Shown here: positions 54,476-64,000 of the stretch, in pieces
How the letters are laid out: each line of letters begins with the position of its first letter
Numbering within the stretch: the first letter of the stretch is position 1
DNA from: Lepas anatifera
Taxonomy: Eukaryota > Arthropoda > Thecostraca > Lepadidae
Reading direction: 5' to 3'
Assembly (NCBI GenBank): GCA_034440635.1
Contig: JAOTON010001819.1
Coordinates: 1,953,001 to 2,017,000, forward strand
DNA: 64,000 nucleotides
Made by a program: the position numbers and the translations under genes
Notes under the pieces: model-generated
The model's input: the letters and a program-made list of their open reading frames with translations, nothing else
What the model was told of the DNA's origin: nothing
Databases searched by the model: none

Positions 54476-57281
54476 ACAACGTAAGACCCAAGGCTTTAAA
54501 CGTCCAAACTAAAATTGTCCACGGCTTAAATTACCCACAAATTAAAATACCCATGGATTAAAGGGCCCACAAATGCTCCCATAAGGGGATTTCAAACCAC
54601 CCACGACTAAAACGCCCACACATTAAGATACCCACATTCAAATGCTTAAAGCACCCACAATTCAAAAAGGCCACGAAGCACATCACCCACAAAACTGTGC
54701 GTCAAATCACGTGCTCAATAGTATATGAAAATGCCGCTAGGTGGCTAGCAAAGCTCTCATAGGAGTGCACGACGGGATAGGTATTTGGATATTTGTGTCA
54801 AAAAAATATGCTGCAAAGGTAAAGTAAAAGTACTCCAAGGCGGATTTGTGCCGCCGGTTTTCCCGCGCTTTCGCAAGGGCAATGAAAACACAGAAGGGTT
54901 CAATGACCCTGTTTGCGAGGGATCCATGGGCGTATTGAGAATTTGTAAAGAGGAGGGTTGGTTCGTTAGGCTTTGTTGGGATGATGTACCTGAGCCAGAG
55001 AGCGCAGTTCTTAACCAGGTACCTATAAGGTGCTCTGAGTCAGGGGTGGACGCAGATCCGAGTTTTGGGGGGCAAAACCCATGTCTATCTCTCCTCTTGG
55101 GGAAGGGGGATTGGGACGTGCGATTTGGGTGCTGAACAGACCTAATATAAGCTACCTCTCGAATGCATGATCGCTACCCTGGGGATTTATTTTTACTCTA
55201 TTTCCAGCTGGGAGCAGATTCTGCCCACCTCTCAGGTTTTTCCATATTATCTCCGCAACGGTTTGAGATAGGCTCTTGAAATTTGGTGACTTTTCTTACA
55301 ACTAAGTAGCACATATTCCCTAAGATTTTTGAAAATATATATGTGCCTGAGGCGGCGCTATGGCTCGCTAATCTGGGGGTTTATCCCGAAGCCGAGCATT
55401 GTCGCCTGCGCTTCGTTTGTCCTACAATAAAGCTGTCCGTTGCGAATTGGCAGCAGTTGTAATGTTTGAATGTTATTACTGAGATATAGGAGGACAGTTG
55501 ATGTATATTTTAATATAATTTTGGCCATAGGCGGTTCCAGAAGCTCAAAATGCGGGGTTTACAATGTTATCCATCCAAACTCTTCCAAAGTAAATAGATT
55601 GCGTACAGAATCTTCGGGAGGGGTAAACATAACCATGCTTTGATCACATATGTGTATTTAATGATTATAAGAAGCCATAGGCGTGCTCAGGTACCGTAAT
55701 TGGGGGAGTTCACTCGCACTCAAGCTCGTTTTAGTGTTGTGTGTGCATTGAATGGGACAAAGCATTGCAACTATGCATTTAGTTCTAGCACCAAATGAGA
55801 TTTGGAATGACAGTTGATGTGTATTTTGGTATATTTTTGGCCATAGACGGTTCCAGGAGCTCAAAATGGGTTGTCTACAATGTTATCCATTCGAACTCTT
55901 CCAAATTGAATATAAACTGCCTACGGAATGGACGGGAGGGGTAAGAATAAGGATATATTGACCCCATCCATGTATTATATGATAATAGGATATCATATGC
56001 GCGCTCAGGTACCGTAATTAGGGGATTCGCTATCTTTCAAGCGTATTTTAGTGTAGTGTCTGCATTGAATGAGGCAAAGCATCGTAGATATTTGCCTTTA
56101 GTCTTAACACCAAATGGACACCATTCATCCATAGGCGGATCCAGGAGTGTTCCCCGGTTCGGCCAGGGGTAGATAAAGGCAGGGTAATTTGAAAAATAGT
56201 CATACCTGAAAGGCAGGGTAATTTGTGTCTTACCACACTATTCAGCCTCCCTGAATCCACTTCTGACATATTTTCGATATTTGAGCACTTTGCTTGACGT
56301 CAGAGATATTACACTGTACCTGGCGTGTGCATTTCTGCAAAAAATATATGAAAACAATTTATATAATCCCCCCACATTTCTGGCCCTAAAACCGCCCTTG
56401 AATTTTTAATTTCACCTAAGTGAGGGATTTGACCATTTCCAAGCAATTCCCTGTCAATCCATACTAGTTCCGTGAAAATCAAGCCTAAGAGACAGGACCT
56501 TCGGGTAATCTAAACAAGGTAAAATGTATATTTTGAACCCCCTTCCCTCAGTTTTCAAAATTTTGAAATTGTAATTAAAAAATAGAGTTAAGCCTGAGGG
56601 GAATCGATTGCAGTTTAAGTTTTTAAAATCGAGCGGGTAGATTTCGAGATCTTAGGGGGGCGGAAGCTCCTCCTGTTGGAAATAGAGGTAGGTGGGAGCC
56701 CGTTGGAAATAGTGTTAAGATTTAATTGCCCGACAGAACCATAGTGGATGCACCTTTTTCAAAAAAATTATCCGGCCTTTCGGGGGGCCAAAAGATAGTT
56801 TGGCACCCCTTCCAGCGCTTTGGGGGAGGAGTAATGGCCGGAACGCCCTCCCCCGCGTCCGCCAATGCTCTGAGTCACATTGTAAGTTGCCGCTTCTCGT
56901 TTCCTTTGGGAGGCGAGGGATAAGTTTATAAAGTGATATTTGGGAAAGGTGGAAAGCTGAGAAGATTTACGGGCACCGAGTGCAGTGGATGCCTCAGGTC
57001 CACCTTTTGTCACTGACTTATTCCCCAGTGGCACGCATTCTGCTGAAAAAATATATTTAAATAGTTTAGCAGGAGTAGAAGAATATTTTAACCCGCACCC
57101 CACCGGGGGTCCGGTGCAAACTTCGCCCCACCGGGGCATCGATGCTTCCCCTCTAACTCCGAAAATATGGGGATGAGTGCGAATCTGTAAAGTGAATTAG
57201 ATAGCTTGTGTGAATTCAGTAATATTTCAATTCGCATGTTGAAGCGCTTTGATCAATGGTTTGACCTCCAGAGGTCAACTT
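54420..57281 (-). repeat. Right arm of the large palindrome
   Basis: Reverse complement of 46716-49517 plus 54163-54215. Differences are scattered single bases and a few small indels. The outer boundary falls in TGACCTCCAGAGGTCAACTT. No terminal duplication was found at the outer edges. Confidence 0.93.
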
Positions 57282-57324
57282 AGATCAAGATAGGCTATTT
57301 CTACTAAAATATGAAATGCGAAAG

Positions 57325-57835
57325 AAACCTTGGCATAGCTCTCATGCCATTAGAGCTATTGAGATTTGGTAAAAAATAAACATTCAAAAGGAAATGACGG
57401 GGGTTTTCCGCTATGTGGCATATAATGAGCTCCCGCCAGTGGTTTGACCTCCAGAGGTCACCACGTGACTTAATATACCCTAAGGCCACGAAAGTCAGAA
57501 AGTGACCTTTCCGTAGGACTTTGAGTTTGACTTTGAGAGCAATTTTAAGGCATTTTCAGGCCGAATTCGCAAAAATGAGAATAGGACTTCTGAAACAACT
57601 TTTGTGACCTTTTGATCTAGCCAATAAAATTTGTTCGCGTATCTCCCTTTAAGAAACCTGAGCATAGCTCTCACGCCATTAGAGCTATTGAGATCAAGCA
57701 AAAATAGTTTGATAGGAAAATGCCAGGACTTTCTCCGCTATGTGAAACATAATAGCCTCCCGCCAGAGGTTTGACCTCCAGAGGGTACCTCGTGACTTAA
57801 TATGACTTGAGGTCTCGAAAGGTAAGAAAGTGACC
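57325..57835 (+). repeat. Two tandem copies of a ~330-bp unit next to the palindrome
   Basis: 57325-57515 and 57653-57835 share GCATAGCTCTCA(T/C)GCCATTAGAGCTATTGAG, CCGCTATGTG, CTCCCGCCAG and TTTGACCTCCAGAGG, then CGTGACTTAATAT. The end of this unit also matches the outer edge of the palindrome, so the arm boundary lies within a local repeat. 57836-58965 has no recognised gene. Confidence 0.8.
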
Positions 57836-58965
57836 GCATTGTATATCAAATGAAAACCAGTAACAAGACACACACGATGACCTTTGATTCAGCGCTCCAG
57901 CTTGATTAGGTCAAAAGCTATCGTCAAAATACTGTTTTTGCCCCTGGTGACTTGTGAGGACGTCGGATTGGTCAAAAGGAAAATATTGCCCCTGGGATCC
58001 GTGAAGGGGTGTCCAAGAACGCTTTTCTGAGCAATATAAACATTGACATTAATTTTTGTGGATTTTAAATAAAAAGACAGCTTTTCCCATGCTTTTTCAA
58101 TGGAATAGTTCACCTCGTGACCTGTCCTCAGGTCACGAAATCAAAAATCCCGGATATGCATTTTGAGGACCCTGAAGGTTCCATGAAGTACACGAAGCTT
58201 CAAATGGATCGGCTTAGAAATGTAGCTATGATAGAGCTCAAAAGTTGAAGTGAGGTGACCTTGGTTGACCTCGCCTGGTGACCTGACCTAGTGTGACCCA
58301 GAGTAAAAAAATTCAGGGATGATGGGAAAATGATTTGGTGAGAGAAAGATTCCTCAACTGCGGTGCTGTGCCCCGCTGTTTTTCTGTTATTCCGGAAAAA
58401 CCTTAGGGAGGCCATCGATGCCCCCGGTGGGGCGAGGGTTAAGCTATTGACCTTATGAAGGGTAATAGTTGTAGTGCTTAACCCAAGTAAGGGGTGTCAC
58501 CAAGGAGGGTAGAGTAAATAAGAGACCCTATGAGGACGTCAAAAGTGACAAAGGTGGATCCAGGATTTCCAATCAGGGGGTATACATAATCGGAATAGGG
58601 TGGTAGTTAGAGCCGCAAACATTATCGGGATGGGGCACCATCCGTACCAGGAACGAGTTCGGGCACATCCTATCACGGGAGCACCGATACTAGCATTCTA
58701 GGGGAGGGGCGTCCGAGGTGGAAGCAGTGGTGAATACAAGAAGGGGGGCTTGGAGGGGTCAAGCCCCTTGTACTGTCAGACTGCCTGTAGAAAATGTGTT
58801 GCACACAATGGCGGGCAAGGCTTGAGCATGAATTACTATAATGATTTACTGGATCCGCCACTGATGAGAAGTGACATTTCAGGGGGAACCATTAATCTTT
58901 GAAGAAGGGACGTGACCATTTCAGGAGGAGCCGGGAGGGCGATCTTGCCCCTTCCTCGCCCCCTG

Positions 58966-61900
58966 CAGGGGCGCAGCCAGGGGGGGCACAGGGGGCACGT
59001 GCCCCCCATCGGTCCGGGGTGTCCTTTTGATTGCCAGGTGGTGTACCCTCTTTGGGCCGTGCCGCTCGAAATTTAGTGCCCTACGCCGTTGAGTCTAGAT
59101 GGAACTAGGCTGTATTTAGCGCTTTAAGCGATTGTTTGACAATTACGTGCCTTTTTGGTCAGTTAGAGCATTCTGTCACCTTTCCAAGCACCCGGGAAGA
59201 GTATAGGCACGTAATCCGTTTCCAGATAATGCCTCATCGTCTCCAAGCTCATCTGGTGCTCCTTGGAGCTGATCATGTGCCCTCTGAGCTGATCTGATGC
59301 CCGCGTAGTCAATCTGGTGCCCCCCTGAGAAAATAAGTGTGCCTTCTGAACCTATATAATACTCTCTGAGTTAGTTTGATGCCTCCGAGCTTGCCTGGTG
59401 TCCTTTTAGCTGTTTTAGTGCCCCTTGAGCTGATCTGGGCCCCCTGAGCTTATTTAATGCCTCCCGGAGTTGATCTACTGTCCAGGGGTGCATCCAGGGG
59501 GCACATGGGGCGCGTGCCCCCATCACTGCCGGGGTGCCCTTTTGATTGTCAGGTGGTGTACCCAGTTTGGGCCGTGCCGCTCGAAATTTAGTGCCCTACG
59601 CCGTTGAACCTAGATGTAACTGGACCGGATGTAGCGATTGAAACTATTGTTGGACAACTTAATACCTTTTTCGGTCAGCTAGGGAATTCTGTCGCCTTTC
59701 CAAGCACCCGGGAAGAGTATGGGCACCTAGTATGTGTTCACCTAATTCCTCATCGTCGCCAATAATCGTACGGGTGAAGCTAATCTGGTGCTCCTTGAGC
59801 TCATCTCGTGGCCTCTCAGCTGGTATTGGCCCCTTGAGCTGATTACTTGCCTTCTAAGCTGATCTGGTGCCCCTGAGTCAATCGAGTGCCCCACTGATCA
59901 AATGATTGTGCCTCCTGAACCTATATAATGCCCTCTGAGTTAGCCTAATGCCTCCGAGCTTGCTTGGTGCCCTAATAGCTGATTTAGTGCCCCTTGAGCT
60001 GATTCGGGCCCCCGAGCTGATCTCATGCCTCCCAAAGTTGATTCTGTCTCCTAAGTCAATATGGTGCCTCTTCAGCTGGTTAGGTGCCCCCTCAGCTGAT
60101 TATTGATGTCTCCTTAGATAGCCTGGCGCCCCCCTGAGCTGGTTTGGTGGGCCCTGAGCCCACCTTGTGTCCCCTGAGCTGTTATGTTGCTCCCTGAGCT
60201 GATTTAGGCTCATGCCATAGTCTGGGGTGCTGGGAGCTGAGCTGGCCCCCGAGCGGATCGATCTGGTGCCACCTGAGCTGCACTAATGCCTCTGAGTCGA
60301 TCTGGTGCCTCCTGAGCCCATCTGATGCCCTCTGAGCTAGTTTGGTGCCCCCTGAGCTAATCTGGTGCCCTTTAAGCTGATCTGGGCCTCCTTACGTGAT
60401 TTCATGAGTAGCTCTAAAGCTCTGAGCTGAGCTGGGCGCACAGGGGCTGGTGAGGACCCCTGAGATGATATGGGGCTCCTGAGCTGATTAAGTGCCTCCT
60501 GACTTGATCTGGTATTCCCGAGCTGATCTGGGCCCCGAGTTGGTCGGGGGCCCCTTATCTGATTGTTTGTCCCCGAGGCTGATCTGGTGCCCTATGGGCC
60601 GATCTGGTGTTCCCTGAGCAGCTCTGGGGCTTTTGAACTGCTTGGGACCCGAGCTGGTGGAGGATTCCTGAGCTGATTTAGTGGCCATGACTTGATCTTG
60701 CCCCCTGACCTGACTTGAGGTTCCTGAACTCATCTGGGGCCTCAAGAGCTGATCTGGGGCCCAATAGCGGATCTAGGTTCTGAGGGTACCCTGAGCTGGT
60801 GTGGGCGCTGAGCTTGTGAGAGCCCTTTAAGTTGGCTTGAGGCCCCCTGAGGTAATCTGGCGCCTTAAACTGTTCTGGGGCTTCTTGAACTGGTTTAAAG
60901 CCCTATGAGCCTATCGGTGGCTCATTGAGCTAGTCTGATGACCTCATCTCTGGGACCAATGAGCTAGTCTAGTCCCTGGGTGAAGCATGAGCTGCTCTGT
61001 GGCCTTGATCTACATCAGGGGCCCCTAAGGTGGTCTTGAATAGACAGATTATAAGAACACAAGGCCAACTCCCATCATCTCGGGGCGGGGTCACTGGAGG
61101 GGGAGCTAGTCTAGTCCCTGGAGGCACAAGAGGCGGATGGGGGAAGCTGCTCTGGAGGCCTCTGATTCACACTTGGGGGCCCCAGAGCTGGTCTTGAATA
61201 GATGGGGAATAAGAACACGATGGAAACTCCCCTTGTAAACTACGCAACCCTGGTTAGATAGGCAACCCACAAAGATACGGCAATTATTTTGCTTCATGAC
61301 ACAGGACTTCAAATGGTATACAACATGACCTTGACATGTCGTTATTTGACCCTGAACCGAAGTCATTGACCTCAGGTCATGGTCAAATATAAGAGTATCC
61401 CGTAACCTAAGAAGGCCATGTTGCATGCCATTCGTCTCGTTGAGCTGGAACAAACACATAAATGCCACCAGATGTCTTATAAAATGCCGCCATATATCTT
61501 ATTAAATGCCGCCAGAAATGAGACACTGCTCCGCCAGATGAACCCTGTCCGTTTCCTTGGTGAGGCAAGATGAGGCTCCCCTTTCACGCATAAACACATT
61601 GTTACAGTGGCAATAAACGTGAAATCAAACGGAAATAACTACTTCTGAAAGGCCCTGCAGAGAAAAAATCAGTCAGTGCCCAGGCACCTTATATCAAGTC
61701 GAGTTAATGCAATAACATTCTTTTGTAGAACATACCAACTCCACCAGGGCTCTCCCGGTACCCGTCACCTTCTGGGGGAGAGGAACAAGGCCGACAGTTC
61801 AGGTAGCAGGGTGGTCTTGATGTAAGGTCAAAGGCATAAATTACCCCAACAAGGCAATAGCATGCATGGCCATGATTATTAATATGAGCCAAATGGTCTC

Positions 61901-64000
61901 CATGACAACAAAATAATAGTTATACTGCGTTTAATTGAAAATTTTTAACACTCAGATAATTTTGTTAACCCTTGGTGACCACTGCTGACATGGCTATGGA
62001 CCTAACCGGACATCTGTTTGTGACGTATCACATTTTTCAATTGAACAGCTTTTGAATGTTATCCAGAAATTTCGTCTTGCATTTCTAAGAGCGAGTTAGA
62101 CTTCCACTTCGAAAAATCACTATGCATGGGCATAGGAATGACGTCATAACTCAGCAACCTGACCTGACCTAGCTAGGTATTTTTTTGTCAAAAATGTTAA
62201 AAATTTGTCAGGTAGCAGATACGCATACTGAAATTGCCTTAATACAAATACTTTTGGAATTATTTGCAAGAGAAACTGAGACTAGCAGGTCCAATGGAAC
62301 ACGCAATAGGTGCCGGAAAACAAGCATCAGAGACGAAATTTTCACTTGCCTATGGTCGAAGTTTTTTGCAAGGTAGAACAATATCATCTGCACTCAAAGT
62401 CTCCATTTTAACCCTAGAATCACCTCCTGAGTGGCAATAGGTATATTAAAAAAATTTCACCATCATTATCATCCCCCCCAACCTGGGCTGAGCTGGGCCC
62501 ACAGAGGCTGATGAGGGCCCCTGAGATTGTATGGGGCTCCTGAGCTGATTAAGTGCCTCCTGACTTGATCTGATATTCCCTAGCTGGTCGGGGACCACTG
62601 ATCTGATTGTTTGTACCCGAAGATAATCTGGTGCCCTATGGGCATCTGGTGTCCCCTGAGCAGCTCTAGGGCTTTTGAACTGATTGGACCCCGACCTGGT
62701 GAGGGATCCCTGAGCTGATTTAGTGCCCCTGACTTGAACTTGCCACCTGAGCTGATCGGTCTGGTGCACCCTGAGCAGATATACTGCCCCTGAACTTAAC
62801 TAATTCCCCCTGAGTCGATCTGGTGCCTGCTGAGTCATCATTGTGTCTCCTAAGCCCATCTGATTCCCTCTGAGCTAGTCTAGTGCTCCATGGCTAGTAT
62901 TGTGCCCTTTTAAGCTGACCTGGACCTCCTGGGTTGATTACGTGATTTCCTGAGCAGCTCCCAGGCTCTGAGCTCAGCTGTGCCCACAGGGGTTGGTGAG
63001 GGCCCCTGAGATGGCATGGGGCTCCTGAGCTGATTAAGTGCCTCCTGACTTGATCTGGTATTCCCGAGCTGATCTGGGTTCCGAGCTGGTCGGGGACTAC
63101 TGATCTGATTGTTTGTCCGCGAGGCTGATCTGGTGCCCTATGGGCCGATTTGGTGTCCCCTGAGCAGCTCTGGGGCTTTTGAACTGATTGGGCCCCGAAC
63201 TGGTTAGGGATCACTGAGCTGATTAAGTGCCCCTGACTTGATCTTGTCCCCTGACCTGACTTGAGGCCCCTGAACTGATCTGGGGGCCCCAAGAGCTGAT
63301 ATGGGGCCCAGGAGTGGATCTGGGTTCTGAGGGTACCCTGAGCTGGTCTGGGCTCTGAGCTTGTGAGAACCCCTAATGTTGGCTTGAGGCCTCCTGAGGT
63401 TAGCTGGCGCCTTAAACTGTTCTGGGGCTTCTAAAACTGGTTTAAGGCCCTATGAGGCTACTTGTGGCCCATTGAGCTAGTCTGACGACTTCATCTCTAG
63501 GGCCAATGAGCTAGTCAAGTCCCTGGATGAAGCATGAGCTGCTCTAGGGCCCTGATCTACGTCAGGAGCCCTGGGGTGGTCTAGACAGATAATAAGAACA
63601 CAAGGCCAACTCCCATCATCTCGGGGCAGGGTCACTGAGCTAGTCTAGTCCCTGGAGGTACAACTGGGGGGAGCTACTCTGGAGGCCTTTGATCCACACT
63701 TGGGGGCCCCAGAGCTGATCTTGAATAGATGGGGAATAAGAGCACGATGGAAACTCCCCATGTAAACTAGGCAACCCTGGTTATATAAATTGCTTATTAT
63801 ACTGCTGGATTCTGGGAAGGCATGATAAAAAGGCATGTGCCCCTGAGCCCAGAGCATAGTCCCCTAAACCAGGATTTCTACTAATTAATTTCAATGAAGA
63901 ACTAGTTTTCACAATTTTTAGCCGTGTCCCACCATCCCCATACAAACCACCGCCCTGTTCACATTTTCTTTACTCTTAACTGGCACCGATCCTTGATAAT
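58966..64000. mobile_element. Second copy of the non-coding hAT, running off the window
   Basis: It begins CAGGGGCGCAGCCAGGGGGG at 58966, matching the end of the element at 49526, and continues with the same 540-bp units (second head at about 59483) and GAGCTGATCTGG repeats. 62485-63960 again resembles 52060-53580 of the first copy. The right end is not in the window, so no duplication could be checked. Confidence 0.8.
61245..62484. other. Unique A/T-rich segment inside the second hAT copy
   Basis: Compared with the copy at 49526-54154 this 1.2 kb is extra. It is A/T-rich, has several AGGTCA/TGACCT motifs and no recognised coding sequence. It could be an insertion or the junction between two partial copies. 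I could not define ends or a duplication. Confidence 0.45.

Overview
The window is eukaryotic, intron-rich and full of transposons. The only host gene I recognise is a plus-strand Wnt co-receptor of the LRP5/6 (arrow) family. Ten of its exons lie between 19592 and 40122. They encode 630 codons from the second half of beta-propeller 2 to the start of propeller 4, and nine phase-compatible introns link them. The N-terminal part, the end of propeller 4, the LDLa repeats, the transmembrane segment and the tail are not in the window. Long repeat-filled introns, Nimb/I-like and CR1/Jockey-like LINEs, hAT elements, Penelope-like elements and tRNA-derived SINEs suggest an arthropod or another invertebrate, perhaps a crustacean. 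The species cannot be fixed from the sequence alone.

Layout. 1-19.5 kb: a decayed hAT (1954-5217), three 3' fragments of RNase H-bearing LINEs (5.3-7.75 kb), and a CR1/Jockey-like LINE (about 7.77-16.2 kb). That LINE's endonuclease domain is split by a complete 5.0 kb hAT (8271-13281, TSD ATCTGAGC). Then come two SINEs, a dead Penelope-like element (16.6-18.1 kb) and a deleted hAT derivative (to 19250). 19.6-40.1 kb: the LRP5/6 exons. Their introns hold a full-length 6.5 kb LINE (20598-27112, TSD ATGCCACACGGC), a 1.37 kb hAT carrying foreign fragments (27563-28928, TSD TGCCACAC) and several minisatellites. 40.1-64 kb: no recognisable exons. This part contains a palindrome with arms of about 2.8 kb (46.7-57.3 kb) whose arm is split by a 4.6 kb non-coding hAT (49526-54154, TSD CGTGGTCG). 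A second copy of that hAT starts at 58966 and runs off the window.

Most striking observation. In five introns of this one gene, the exon/intron junction has been tandemly multiplied. The junctions are the 3' end of exon C and the 5' ends of exons F, G, H and J. Units are about 46-95 bp and contain the exon edge, the splice site and flanking intron, with about 3, 10, 6, 45 and 5 copies. The introns before F, G, H and J therefore hold arrays of decoy acceptors, each followed by the first residues of the real exon. The exon H array also has a 1261-bp higher-order repeat. A 24-bp minisatellite rich in CACGTG, about 1.3 kb long, follows exon F and may have grown from the intron just after its donor. 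Exon F has TAG where the family has the Trp of a YWTD motif. Exon H uses a GC donor. About five residues are missing at the I/J junction. Whether the gene is functional is therefore open.
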